Positions 43,071 through 52,078 of a DNA stretch of 64,000 nucleotides are shown in pieces. The position numbers and the translations under genes were made by a program. Location: the NCBI GenBank assembly GCA_905214315.1, contig CAJMLN010000004.1, positions 15,761 through 79,760 of the forward strand, written 5' to 3'. Within the stretch, counting starts at the first letter, position 1. Each line of letters begins with the position of its first letter. Origin of the DNA: an uncultured bacterium (lineage in GTDB: Bacteria; Bacillota; Clostridia; Christensenellales; QALW01). The notes beneath the pieces are model-generated. The model was not told where the DNA came from and did no database searches. It saw only the letters and a list, made by a program, of their open reading frames with translations.

Positions 43071-44021
43071 TTATTCTTCCCTTTTATATAGGCGACGGTT
43101 GTTCAGCAGCCATTGCTTTTCTGAAAAGCCACCCGGCTGCACGTCAGTCAGGGCCTTTTGAAAATCGAACATGCGGGCGTCGATCATGTCCAGGTAGTGC
43201 AGCATTTCCGCCTCGGGAAACATGGGACGCCGGATTGCGCCGAACTCAGGCTCATAATGATGGGAAATGAGCATATGCTGCAAAAGCACCGTTGTCTGTT
43301 CACGGGCACCCACGGCCTTTGCTGCCTCGGCAATGATCAGCGGTCCCTGTACGATGTGTCCCAGCAGCAGTCCCTTCACGGTATAATCACTTACCAGGCC
43401 CAACTCTGAAGCGGCCATTTCGTCGGTTTTTTCAATATCATGCAGGATTACGCCCGCGTAGAGCCAGTCGGGATCCAGCTGGGTATAAATTTTGCACATG
43501 GCCTCGGCCGCGGTCAGCATTGTGGTGGTATGATATAAAAGACCGCAGCGCACCGAATGATGGTTGGCCTGTGCAGCCGGATAATACAGCAGCTTGTCCT
43601 TGACCTGCTCTACCACATAGGCTACGATGCCGCGGATATCCTCTTGGCTGATGCGCGCGATGTAGTCCTGCAGCACGGCAAACATTTCTTCCCCGCTTTT
43701 AGGGGCGGAGGGAACGAAATCACTGATGGAAACAGGATCGCTCTCGGACGCCGGGCGGATTTTTTCTATTTTCAGCTGCAGAGAGTTCATCCACGCTACC
43801 ACAAGGCCGCGAACCTTGACCAGCAGGTTGGTTCTGTAGCCGGCAAACTGCGTTTCATTATAATTCCATATTTTGGCGTTCATCTCTCCATGGGCGTCGG
43901 CGATGGTCATATCAACAAAATTTTTGCCGGTCTGTCCGGTTTTTACCTGGAATGTTTTTATCAGCACAAAGCCTTCAAAGCTGTCGTTTACGGCAAGCTC
44001 GTTTAATTTTTTCTGTTCCAT
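43071..44021 (-). CDS. yhaM: 3'-5' exoribonuclease YhaM family
   Basis: A 316-residue nuclease. Residues 1-95 form an OB fold (FVLIKTFQVKTGQTGKNFVDM), which binds single-stranded nucleic acid. Residues of about 150-290 form an HD domain with NHHSVRCGLLYHTT and VILHDIEKTDE as metal ligands. YhaM shortens RNA (and DNA) 3' ends in Firmicutes in a metal-dependent way. The length equals that of known YhaM proteins. An AGGAGG site precedes the ATG. Confidence 0.9.
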   Translation of the reverse strand: MEQKKLNELAVNDSFEGFVLIKTFQVKTGQTGKNFVDMTIADAHGEMNAKIWNYNETQFAGYRTNLLVKVRGLVVAWMNSLQLKIEKIRPASESDPVSISDFVPSAPKSGEEMFAVLQDYIARISQEDIRGIVAYVVEQVKDKLLYYPAAQANHHSVRCGLLYHTTTMLTAAEAMCKIYTQLDPDWLYAGVILHDIEKTDEMAASELGLVSDYTVKGLLLGHIVQGPLIIAEAAKAVGAREQTTVLLQHMLISHHYEPEFGAIRRPMFPEAEMLHYLDMIDARMFDFQKALTDVQPGGFSEKQWLLNNRRLYKREE

Positions 44022-44104
44022 ATGTCCTCCTAAACCAATTGCTATTATAATTGTAGCATAAACAGGGAAAAATATAAAGCAAATAATGAAAAAGGAGCGA
44101 CAGT

Positions 44105-44224
44105 ATGAAAAAAAAGAAGAAAAATATGTGGCATGACGGAAATATCCCGTCCGATGTGGAGGGGAGCTATACCGGCGTCAGTGAAAACGGAGGCCCGCCC
44201 GTACAGGATGCCGACGATCTGTAA
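44105..44224 (+). CDS. Small conserved acidic-tail protein, 39 residues
   Basis: A 39-codon gene with a good AAAAAGGAG site 8 nt before the ATG. The protein begins with a lysine run, then reads MWHDGNIPSDVEGSYTGV and ends PVQDADDL. The GSYTG and PVQDADDL blocks resemble a small protein family of Clostridia, as far as I can recall. There is no membrane segment and no known function. It lies divergent to yhaM and upstream of spoIIE. The RBS, the stop position and the motif support a real gene. Confidence 0.65.
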   Translation: MKKKKKNMWHDGNIPSDVEGSYTGVSENGGPPVQDADDL

Positions 44225-44258
44225 CAAATTTTCAGATCTTTTTGCAAAATTCACCATC

Positions 44259-44297
44259 TGCCGAACGACATTTTGTGTAAGGGCGCCGCGCTATAAT
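44259..44297 (+). promoter_or_regulatory. Spo0A-dependent promoter of spoIIE
   Basis: A Spo0A box TGCCGAA (44259-44265, matching TGNCGAA) overlaps a -35-like ACGACA (44265-44270), 21 nt before TATAAT (44292-44297). The wide spacer and the overlapping box copy the architecture known for Spo0A-activated spoIIE and spoIIG promoters. Confidence 0.72.
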
Positions 44298-44328
44298 GAT
44301 GAAAAAACCGTAGTGGATGGTGAAATGT

Positions 44329-46554
44329 ATGAAACAGTGGATCAAGCCCGGACTGGCTTTTTTGTGCGGCTTGCTGGCGGCCCGGTGCAGCTTTTTGCAG
44401 GGCGTTTACCCCTTTGGGGGCGCGCTGCTGTGTGTGATGTATGAAAGCCGCTGGTTCTCCTTTCTCTTTTTAGGCGCCGCGATCGGCGCCATTTCTACCG
44501 GAGCAACCGCCGGCGGTATGTTGCTGGCGGTTTTGCCGCAGGTTCTGCTTTTGCCCCTGCTGCTGCTTTTCAAAAAAAAGAACGTGCAGGCGCTTTTGTG
44601 GCGCCAGTTGGCGGTGCTGGCGGCCTGCACGGTGCCCGCACTGCTTTTACATATCGATTTTTACGAGCGCGTGTTCCAGATTTTTTCCGGTCTGCTGGCC
44701 GTATGCCTGATTCCGCTGCTCAAGCGCATCGTGCTTTCGGTTTCCCAGCTGGAGAGCCGGCTGAGTTTAGAACGCGCGGATATTCTGGCCCTGGGCTGTG
44801 TGGGCGGACTGGTGCTTGCCTGCCTGCCGCGTACGGATTTTTTAGGGTTTAACCTGTGTATTTTTGCATTGCTGTTTTCCTCCTCCTTGGCGGTATGCGC
44901 CTTTGAGGGCGCGGGCAGTATGTGGGCTTCCATCTGTGCTATCATGTGGGTGGTCAAGGGGGGCGATTCCACCATTGCGCTGTGTCTGGTGGCCGGAGGC
45001 ATCTTTGCAGGAATGCTTGCCTCCAAAAAAGGCGGTATTCTGCTGGGCTTTCTGCTGGGGGACATGCTGGTAAGCCTGTTCTTTTTAAATGCCTTTGCCA
45101 TCAGTACAGGCGTGGTCAATCTTGTTTTAGGCTGTGGTTACACCGTGTTTTTAAAGGCCGCCTGGGTAGAGCGGCTCCGGCGGCTGGCCGGCGTGCGCTC
45201 GGGTGTAAATGATTTGGAGATGAGTTATATCGAGGGGCTGCGGCAGCAGCAGAGTGAGAAATTAAAGGGCGCCGGAAGAATGTATGCCGAGCTGGCCAAG
45301 GCGTTTACCGCCGCCTCAAGAAACCGGGAGTTCCGCAGCGAGCTGATCGACCGTACGGTACAGCTTTGCCGGGAGTGCGAGAAGAGCGAATACTGCCTGA
45401 AAAGCCGGAAAAGCGATACGCTGATTGAACTGGGACAGGCAGCCGACGAGCTGATGGAGCGGGAACGGATTTCCGGCCTGCCGCTGACATTGACGGCCCG
45501 GTGCGTCCGGCCCATGGAGCTTTTGGCGGGGCTGACGGCCAATTTCAAAACCCTTTCGGCTGCCCGGCGGGAAAACCCGGACGAGAGCATGGAAATGGCG
45601 CAGCAGCTGAAAAGCCTTTCGGAAATGCTGTTTTCGCTGGCGGAGGATCTTTCCGAGCTGCCGGAATTTGATAAGGAGAGGGAGCTGGCGGTGAAAGAAG
45701 TGCTGGCCTCGCGCGTAGGCGGTGTGAAACAGGTGCTGTGCCGAAAAAACGGGGAAAGCCATACGCTACAGATCACTTTGAAAGAATATACTAAGGATAC
45801 GCAAAATAAAATATGCCGTGCCCTGGAGGCGGGATTTTTGGGAAAATACCGCTGCTTAAACGGCGGAATTAATAAAAGCGGCGGCTTTACCGGTACCTTT
45901 GCGGCTGAGCCTAAATTTAAAGTAAACGCTTATGCCTGCCGCCGGAGCAAGAGCGGTGAGGCGGTATGCGGCGATTCCTTTACCTTTGGCAGTGTGGATA
46001 ACGATAAATATATCGCCGCCATCAGCGACGGCGCCGGCAGCGGCGAAAAAGCCGCTAAAGAGAGCGAAAGTGCGCTGGATCTTTTAGAGGCCTTTACTTC
46101 CACCCATATCAAGCGCAGCGATATGTTCAAAGCTATGAATCAGCTTCTGCTGCTGAAGGGGGACAACGAGGCGTACTCCACCATGGATGTGGCGGAATTT
46201 AATCTGGAAAATGGCATCCTGTACTGGACCAAGATCGGCGCGGTGCCGGGATATATTGTTAGGGGCGGCAAGGTGGAAAAGGTGGAGGCGGGCGCTCTGC
46301 CCATGGGCATTGTGTCCAAGATCAATCCCGCCACTACCAAAAAGCTGGTGCAGAACGGCGACGTCATCGTGCTGATGAGCGACGGTGTGTACGACGGCCT
46401 TTGCCGCGGCGAGGAGGATACGATTAGCCGTATATTGGCGCAGGAAACGCCGGAAAATACCAAAGAACTTGCTGAAAAATTGCTGGAGAGCGCAAAAGAA
46501 GCCAGGGTGGATGACGATATGACGGTTATGGTGCTTCGGGTGGACGCGGCATAA
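44329..46554 (+). CDS. spoIIE: Stage II sporulation protein E
   Basis: This membrane PP2C phosphatase dephosphorylates SpoIIAA and so releases sigma-F in the forespore; it also acts at the polar septum. Residues 1-290 contain about ten transmembrane helices. A central regulatory region (290-530) contains a cysteine-bearing CRECEKSEYC. The PP2C domain (about 540-740) has GDSFTFG, AISDGAGSG, VLMSDGVYDGL and VDDDMTVMVL as metal ligands. I chose ATG 44329, preceded by GGTGA; ATG 44317 in the same frame is possible. Its presence shows that the organism belongs to a spore-forming lineage. Confidence 0.95.
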   Translation: MKQWIKPGLAFLCGLLAARCSFLQGVYPFGGALLCVMYESRWFSFLFLGAAIGAISTGATAGGMLLAVLPQVLLLPLLLLFKKKNVQALLWRQLAVLAACTVPALLLHIDFYERVFQIFSGLLAVCLIPLLKRIVLSVSQLESRLSLERADILALGCVGGLVLACLPRTDFLGFNLCIFALLFSSSLAVCAFEGAGSMWASICAIMWVVKGGDSTIALCLVAGGIFAGMLASKKGGILLGFLLGDMLVSLFFLNAFAISTGVVNLVLGCGYTVFLKAAWVERLRRLAGVRSGVNDLEMSYIEGLRQQQSEKLKGAGRMYAELAKAFTAASRNREFRSELIDRTVQLCRECEKSEYCLKSRKSDTLIELGQAADELMERERISGLPLTLTARCVRPMELLAGLTANFKTLSAARRENPDESMEMAQQLKSLSEMLFSLAEDLSELPEFDKERELAVKEVLASRVGGVKQVLCRKNGESHTLQITLKEYTKDTQNKICRALEAGFLGKYRCLNGGINKSGGFTGTFAAEPKFKVNAYACRRSKSGEAVCGDSFTFGSVDNDKYIAAISDGAGSGEKAAKESESALDLLEAFTSTHIKRSDMFKAMNQLLLLKGDNEAYSTMDVAEFNLENGILYWTKIGAVPGYIVRGGKVEKVEAGALPMGIVSKINPATTKKLVQNGDVIVLMSDGVYDGLCRGEEDTISRILAQETPENTKELAEKLLESAKEARVDDDMTVMVLRVDAA

Positions 46555-46626
46555 CGGATATGGCGGCCTATGAAGGCACGGAAATTGTTCAAAAAAGTGG
46601 TGACTTTAAAACGCTGCCCTTCATTC

Positions 46627-46659
46627 GCCTGACGGCGCCAGCTCTCTTTGTCAGGGAGC
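46627..46659. repeat. REP-like double hairpin after spoIIE
   Basis: CGCC-TGA-GGCG-type pairing (46627-46637) is followed by GCTCTC/GGGAGC (46641-46659) around TTTGTCA. The string GCTCTCTTTGTCAGGGAGC resembles dispersed palindromic elements of gut Clostridia, and a diverged version occurs at about 40921-40945. No T-run follows, so it is not a classical terminator. The rest of 46555-46736 shows no gene. Confidence 0.35.
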
Positions 46660-46736
46660 CGTTAAGTGATTGCAGAACGGAAAGGGAGCTTTTCATAATT
46701 TTTTGCTTTATGGATAAGGCTTTGTTAAAACGGTGT

Positions 46737-47555
46737 TTATGAGCATTGTTCCAACAGTGCCTGTGCTTCTGCAAAATCGGGAAAGAGCGCTATCAGTTCA
46801 TTTAAAATTTCAGCGGCGGCAGCAGCACTGCCGCTGTCGTAAAGCTGTTGTGCTTGGGCAAATTTGGGGCGGCCGTAGGCTTCCAGGCAATTGGCTAAAA
46901 GCTCCTGAGCAGAGGTATATTTTTGAGAATCTTTTTCGGAAACCTTCTGTAGCTCTTCTGCCGCTTTTGCATATTCGCCCGCACTGTAGAACGCTGAGCC
47001 TTCGGCAAAAGCTTTGTCGGAAACTGCTTTATGTTCCACCTCTTCGATGGCGGAGGAAAGCTTTTCAGAGGCAAAGCCGAAGCGTCCGGCGCGGCTTAAA
47101 TAGGTTTTTGCTTCGTCCTGTGAATATTCTTCCCGGTAAAAGGCCGCGGTTATTTCGTCGAGCTTGGCGTATACGGCCGGTTCGATAAAAGCCTTGAATA
47201 TTTCAAGACCTCGATAGCGGGTCCAGACCTCAGAGGTATAGTCTGCTGAAAAACAGAGAGAGAAATATTCTTCTAAGTGTACGGAAAGTTCATCGGAGAG
47301 GGACTCCTGAGTTCCTTTTTCTTCTGCTTCCTTCCAAATAGTGGCAGCCGCCTGATAATTGTTTTCATGAAGCGCCGCCGCAAATTTTCCTGACCCGGAA
47401 TGCAAATACAGCAGACCATTTTCACTGAAGAGAAAAAAGTATATTAGAAATCCCGTCATCACAAGGATTGCGGCGGACAATAGTATGGTGAGCGCGCGGG
47501 AGTCTTTTGCGGCGCGGCGCGGCGCAGGTTTGCCGCTTCTTCTGTTCTGGGCCAT
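46737..47555 (-). CDS. Membrane-anchored TPR-like protein
   Basis: A 272-residue protein with a basic cytosolic N-terminus (1-20) and one transmembrane helix (about 22-45). The extracytoplasmic part is made of helical repeats rich in Ala, Tyr and Glu (YQAAATIWKEAEEK, YSAGEYAKAAEELQKV and FAQAQQLYDSGSAAAAAEIL), the pattern of tetratricopeptide repeats. Such domains hold partner proteins. A GGGAGG site lies 10 nt before the ATG. It is convergent with spoIIE and downstream of prs on the same strand but separated by a hairpin. The function is unknown. Confidence 0.7.
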   Translation of the reverse strand: MAQNRRSGKPAPRRAAKDSRALTILLSAAILVMTGFLIYFFLFSENGLLYLHSGSGKFAAALHENNYQAAATIWKEAEEKGTQESLSDELSVHLEEYFSLCFSADYTSEVWTRYRGLEIFKAFIEPAVYAKLDEITAAFYREEYSQDEAKTYLSRAGRFGFASEKLSSAIEEVEHKAVSDKAFAEGSAFYSAGEYAKAAEELQKVSEKDSQKYTSAQELLANCLEAYGRPKFAQAQQLYDSGSAAAAAEILNELIALFPDFAEAQALLEQCS

Positions 47556-47729
47556 AATAAAAGTACCTCCCTCTGTTTATCTGAGCATAATGGAAAAAGC
47601 GCGTTTTCGGTATTCCCCGGCGCGGGGAAAAAAATAGATAATTTTTTGTTTTATCCGCATACAGCAGGCTTGTCCGAAAAAGGAGAGCCGGATATTGTTT
47701 TTCGGTAGTTAGGCAATTATTATAGCATA

Positions 47730-47751
47730 AACTGGCCGCGTGCGGCCAGTT
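47730..47751. terminator. Hairpin terminator after prs
   Basis: A 9-bp perfect stem, AACTGGCCG / CGGCCAGTT, with a 4-nt loop starts 5 nt after the prs stop. On the minus strand TTTATG follows; on the plus strand TTTTATT follows, so it can work in both directions. Confidence 0.75.
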
Positions 47752-47755
47752 TTTA

Positions 47756-48928
47756 TTATCTTTTTCCTTTTTTGATCAGCAGGCTGTTGATTTTTGTAGA
47801 AGGATCCAGCAATTCGCTGATGGAAGCGTCATGGTTCAGCGTGTCAGTGATATAGGCGATGTACTTGGAAAGATCTACGCTGCAGTACCATGGCCGTGCC
47901 AGCAGCTCCGCGGTGCTGCGTACGGAGTTGGTAGTAAATACCTTGCGGATATATCCCTTTTCATACGCGTCGTCAAAATGCTCAAGCCCTTCGCAGAACA
48001 GACCGAATGTGGCGCATACATAAATATCTTTTGCATTCAGTTCCTTCAGCTTTACAGCCAGGTCCAGCACACTGTCGCCGGAGGAGATCATATCGTCTAC
48101 GATGATCAGATCCTTGCCGGCAACATCGGCGCCTAAATACTCATGCGCTACAATAGGGTTGCGGCCGTTGATGACAACGGAATAGTCGCGGCGCTTATAG
48201 AACATTCCCAGGTCAACGCCCAGTACGGAGGAAAAATAAATGCCGCGGCTCATAGCACCTTCATCGGGGCTGATGATCATCAGGTGTTCTTTGTTAATGC
48301 TGATATCGGGAACCGCGTTGACCAACGCCTTGATCATCTGATAGGTGGGCATTACATTTTCAAAGCCGTGTACGGGAATGGCGTTCTGTACACGGGGATC
48401 GTGCGCGTCAAAGGTGATAATATTTTCTACTCCCATGCTTATCAGTTCCTGCAGAGCAAATGCGCAGTCAAGCGATTCTCTTCCTGCGCGCTTATGCTGG
48501 CGTCCCTCATAGAGCATCGGCATGATAACGGTAATTCTTCTGGCCTTTCCGCCGATGGCGGCAATAATGCGTTTTAAATCAGCGTAGTGATCATCGGGAC
48601 TCATAGGAACCTGCTGGCCGTACATCTTATAGGTAAGAGTGTGGTTGAACACATCGCAGATGATATAGATATCCAAGCCCCGCACCGATTGCCGGATTAC
48701 GCCTTTGGCCTCGCCGCTGCCGAACCGTGGACAGGAGATATCGATCATGTAGGTATCGCGTTCATATGCTACAAATCTGGCATCGTTTCGGAACTCACTG
48801 TCGCGCTCTTTCCGCCATTTGGTAAGATAGTAATCAATGCGTTTTCCGATCTCCTCGCATCCGGGCATGGCGATGATGCCCAGCGGGGCAAAGGGAAGGC
48901 TTGTAAGGTTTTCTAAATAATCGGCCAT
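47756..48928 (-). CDS. prs: Ribose-phosphate pyrophosphokinase (long clostridial type)
   Basis: This enzyme makes PRPP from ribose 5-phosphate and ATP for nucleotide, His and Trp synthesis. The PRPP-binding loop is DLIIVDDMISSGDSV. RITVIMPMLYEGRQHKR and ITFDAHDPRVQNA are the catalytic flexible-loop and metal-binding regions. At 390 residues it is about 75 longer than the classical enzyme; extra residues lie at the N-terminus (YLTKWRKERDSEFRND region) and in the middle. This longer form is common in Clostridia. The promoter upstream is strong. Confidence 0.93.
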   Translation of the reverse strand: MADYLENLTSLPFAPLGIIAMPGCEEIGKRIDYYLTKWRKERDSEFRNDARFVAYERDTYMIDISCPRFGSGEAKGVIRQSVRGLDIYIICDVFNHTLTYKMYGQQVPMSPDDHYADLKRIIAAIGGKARRITVIMPMLYEGRQHKRAGRESLDCAFALQELISMGVENIITFDAHDPRVQNAIPVHGFENVMPTYQMIKALVNAVPDISINKEHLMIISPDEGAMSRGIYFSSVLGVDLGMFYKRRDYSVVINGRNPIVAHEYLGADVAGKDLIIVDDMISSGDSVLDLAVKLKELNAKDIYVCATFGLFCEGLEHFDDAYEKGYIRKVFTTNSVRSTAELLARPWYCSVDLSKYIAYITDTLNHDASISELLDPSTKINSLLIKKGKR

Positions 48929-48967
48929 AAAAGTTCCTCCTAAACTGTGTTCTTTTGTTCCAGCAAC

Positions 48968-48996
48968 ATTATACTATCTTATAACATTTTTGTAAA
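48968..48996 (-). promoter_or_regulatory. Promoter of prs
   Basis: On the minus strand, TTTACA (48996-48991), 17 nt and TATAAT (48973-48968) lie 40 nt upstream of the prs start. Confidence 0.82.
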
Positions 48997-49029
48997 ACGC
49001 ATATCTGCGTATTTTTGCTGTTTTTGTAA

Positions 49030-49055
49030 AAAAAGAAACAGAGCTTTCGCTCTGT
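49030..49055 (-). terminator. Rho-independent terminator after dnaJ
   Basis: On the minus strand, ACAGAGC-GAAA-GCTCTGT is followed by TTCTTTTTT. It ends the hrcA-grpE-dnaK-dnaJ operon. Confidence 0.88.
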
Positions 49056-49079
49056 TCTAAAATAAGGAATTCTCAGGTC

Positions 49080-50186
49080 TTAAAACAGGCCCTTCTTCTT
49101 TTTTCCTTTTTCCGTGCCGCTGAGCTCTTCCTGAAAAGCTTTCAGCAGATCTTTTTGCTTATTTGTAAGGCGTTTGGGTACGGAAAGGTTAACTGTTACG
49201 TACAAATCACCTTTCGTTTGGGTATTGATGCGGACGATACCCTGGTTTTTCATACGGAAGCGGGTGCCGGGCTGCGTGCCCTCCGGAATTTTTAAATTGG
49301 CGGTTCCCTCTAAGGTAGATACCTGAATTTCACCGCCCAGTACGGCCGTGGCATAATCGATATCCATATTCAGGAACAAATCGCTGCCGCGGCGCAGGAA
49401 GCGGTCATGATCCGCAACGGCAATGCGTATGTATAAATCGCCGTTGCCGCCGCCGCGCCGTCCCTGTTCTCCTTCGCCGCGCAGGGTAATGGCCTGGCCG
49501 TTATCGATACCGGCGGGGATATTGACATTTAAAGTACGTCTGCGGCGGATCCTGCCCTTGCCGTTGCAGCGTGTGCAGGGATCTTTTATAATTTTTCCCG
49601 TACCGCGGCACCGGTCGCAGGGACGCGATGAAGCAAAACTGCCAAAGATCGTATTCTGCTGGGAATGTACCTGGCCGCTGCCGTGGCATATCGGGCAGGT
49701 TTCCGGCTGAGTGCCGGGCTTTGCGCCGCTGCCGTGGCATACGTCGCATTCCTCTTCCCGCAGCAGCTCTATATCCTTTTTTGTACCGAAAGCCGCTTCT
49801 TCAAAGGAAATTTTAAGGTCTACCCGAAGGTCGTTGCCGCGCTGGGGGGCATTGGGATTCCGCTGCTGCCGCGCGCCGCCGCCGAAAAAGGTATCAAAAA
49901 TATCGCCGAAGCCGGAAAAGCCCTCGCTGCTGTAGGTATAGCCTCCGCCGCCGAAGCCCTGCGGACCGTCGTGGCCGAATTGGTCATAATTGGCTCTTTT
50001 CTGAGGATCGGAAAGGACGTCGTAGGCCTCGTTGACTTCCTTAAAGCGAGCCTCGCATTCGGCATCACCCGGATGCATATCCGGGTGATACTTCTTTGCC
50101 AATTGGCGGAAGGCTTTTTTTATTTCGTCCTCACTGGCGTTTTTCTCTACGCCGAGCACCTCGTAATAATCACGCTTATTCGCCAT
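49080..50186 (-). CDS. dnaJ: Chaperone protein DnaJ
   Basis: A 368-residue type I J-protein, co-chaperone of DnaK. Residues 1-70 form the J domain with the HPD motif (KYHPDMHPG). A Gly/Phe-rich linker (FGGGGYTYSSEGFSGFG) follows. Four CxxCxGxG zinc-binding repeats lie at about 135-210 (CDVCHGSG, CPICHGSG, CDRCRGTG, CTRCNGKG). The C-terminal domains bind substrate. It is last in the heat-shock operon, 8 nt after dnaK. Confidence 0.98.
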   Translation of the reverse strand: MANKRDYYEVLGVEKNASEDEIKKAFRQLAKKYHPDMHPGDAECEARFKEVNEAYDVLSDPQKRANYDQFGHDGPQGFGGGGYTYSSEGFSGFGDIFDTFFGGGARQQRNPNAPQRGNDLRVDLKISFEEAAFGTKKDIELLREEECDVCHGSGAKPGTQPETCPICHGSGQVHSQQNTIFGSFASSRPCDRCRGTGKIIKDPCTRCNGKGRIRRRRTLNVNIPAGIDNGQAITLRGEGEQGRRGGGNGDLYIRIAVADHDRFLRRGSDLFLNMDIDYATAVLGGEIQVSTLEGTANLKIPEGTQPGTRFRMKNQGIVRINTQTKGDLYVTVNLSVPKRLTNKQKDLLKAFQEELSGTEKGKKKKGLF

Positions 50187-50194
50187 ATCAACTA

Positions 50195-52042
50195 TTATTT
50201 ATCCTCATCTACTACTTCGTAATCCGCATCATAGGTATTGCCGTTTCCGGGATCTGCGCCGCCGGCTTCTGCCTGGTCTACATTCGGCGCGCCCTGGGCG
50301 CCCGCCGCTGCCTGGGCTGAGGCATAAATCTTGCCGAAAATCTCCTGGCTCACCTGGGCCAGCTTATCGGAGGCAGCCTTGATGGCTGCGGTATCCGTTC
50401 CGGCAAGGGCAGCCTTTGCCGCGTCGATCTCGGTCTGGATTTTTGCCTTATCGTCCGAGGCGATCTTATCGCCCAGCTCGTTTAAGGTGCGCTCGGTATT
50501 GTATACCAGACCGTCGGCCTGATTGCGCGTTTCTACGTTTTCTTTATTCTTTTTATCCTCCGCCGCATACTGCTCGGCCTCCTTTACGGCCTTGTCGATT
50601 TCTTCGTCGGAAAGGTTTGTGCTGGCGGTAATCGTGATATCCTGGGAATTGCCCGTGCCAAGATCCTTAGCTGAAACATGTACGATGCCGTTGGCGTCGA
50701 TATCAAAGGAAACCTCAATCTGCGGTACGCCGCGGGGCGCTGCCGGAATGCCGGTCAGCTGGAAACGCCCCAGCGTCTTATTATATTGCGCCATTTCACG
50801 CTCGCCCTGCAGTACGTGAATTTCAACCGAGGTCTGGCCGTCGGCGGCGGTGGAGAAAATCTGGCTCTTTTTAGCCGGAATGGTGGTGTTGCGTTCAATC
50901 AGCTTGGTGCACACGCCGCCTAAGGTCTCAATACCCAAAGAAAGCGGGGTTACATCCAGCAGAAGAACATCTTTTACCTCGCCGCCGAGCACGCCGCCCT
51001 GAATGGCCGCGCCGATGGCAACGCATTCGTCGGGGTTGATGCCCTTAAACGGCTCCTTGCCGGTGATTTTCTTTACAGCCTCCTGCACAGCGGGGATTCG
51101 GGTAGAACCACCCACCAGTACTACGCGGTGGATATCATTCATTGAAACACCCGCGTCGCTCATGGCCTTATTTACCGGATCCATCGTGCGTTTTACCAGA
51201 TCGCTGGTTAAATCGTCAAACTTAGCGCGGGTCAGGGTCAGGTCCATATGCAGCGGACCGGCGGGGCCCATGGAGATGTAGGGCAGATTGATGTTGGCCG
51301 AAAGCGTGCCGGAAAGGTCGATCTTTGCTTTTTCCGCGGCTTCCTTCAGACGCTGCATGGCCATTTTGTCCTGTGAAAGATCTACGCCGTTGCTCTTTTT
51401 AAATTCAGAAACCATCCAGTCCATAATGTGCTGGTCGAAATCGTCACCGCCCAAGTGGGTATCGCCGTTGGTAGCCAGTACCTCAAATACGCCGTCGCCG
51501 ATCTCCAGAATGGAAACGTCGAACGTGCCGCCGCCCAGGTCGTAGATCAAAATTTTCTGGTTTTCCTCTTTGTCCAGACCATAGGCCAGGGAGGCCGCCG
51601 TGGGCTCGTTGATAATACGCAGTACCTCAAGACCGGCGATCTTGCCGGCGTCCTTGGTGGCCTGACGCTGGGAGTCGTTAAAATACGCGGGAACGGTAAT
51701 AACCGCCTGGGTAACGCTCTCACCTAAATAAGCTTCGGCGTCAGTCTTCAGCTTGGTAAGGATCATCGCGGAGATCTCCTGGGGAGAATAGCTCTTGCCG
51801 TCAATGGTGCGTTTGCTGGCGGTGCCCATGTCACGCTTGATGGACATCACCGTGTTATCCGGATTGGCTACGGCCTGACGCTTGGCGATAGCGCCTACCA
51901 GACGCTCACCGTCTTTAAAGGCCACAACAGAAGGAGTCGTTCTTGCCCCTTCGCTGTTGGGAATGACGACGGGCTCGCCGCCTTCCATTACTGCTACGCA
52001 GGAATTGGTTGTACCTAAATCAATACCGATAATTTTGCTCAT
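50195..52042 (-). CDS. dnaK: Chaperone protein DnaK (Hsp70)
   Basis: A 615-residue ATP-driven folding chaperone. The N-terminal nucleotide-binding domain begins IIGIDLGTTNSCVAV and holds IYDLGGGTFDVSIL and VLVGGSTRIPAV. The substrate-binding domain begins after LLLDVTPLSLGIET. The C-terminus ends in an acidic tail after a Gly/Ala/Gln-rich part. It lies between grpE and dnaJ. Expression is controlled by HrcA at the CIRCE site upstream of hrcA. Confidence 0.99.
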   Translation of the reverse strand: MSKIIGIDLGTTNSCVAVMEGGEPVVIPNSEGARTTPSVVAFKDGERLVGAIAKRQAVANPDNTVMSIKRDMGTASKRTIDGKSYSPQEISAMILTKLKTDAEAYLGESVTQAVITVPAYFNDSQRQATKDAGKIAGLEVLRIINEPTAASLAYGLDKEENQKILIYDLGGGTFDVSILEIGDGVFEVLATNGDTHLGGDDFDQHIMDWMVSEFKKSNGVDLSQDKMAMQRLKEAAEKAKIDLSGTLSANINLPYISMGPAGPLHMDLTLTRAKFDDLTSDLVKRTMDPVNKAMSDAGVSMNDIHRVVLVGGSTRIPAVQEAVKKITGKEPFKGINPDECVAIGAAIQGGVLGGEVKDVLLLDVTPLSLGIETLGGVCTKLIERNTTIPAKKSQIFSTAADGQTSVEIHVLQGEREMAQYNKTLGRFQLTGIPAAPRGVPQIEVSFDIDANGIVHVSAKDLGTGNSQDITITASTNLSDEEIDKAVKEAEQYAAEDKKNKENVETRNQADGLVYNTERTLNELGDKIASDDKAKIQTEIDAAKAALAGTDTAAIKAASDKLAQVSQEIFGKIYASAQAAAGAQGAPNVDQAEAGGADPGNGNTYDADYEVVDEDK

Positions 52043-52078
52043 AATCTATATCCTCCTGAAAATAATCAATAAATATTA

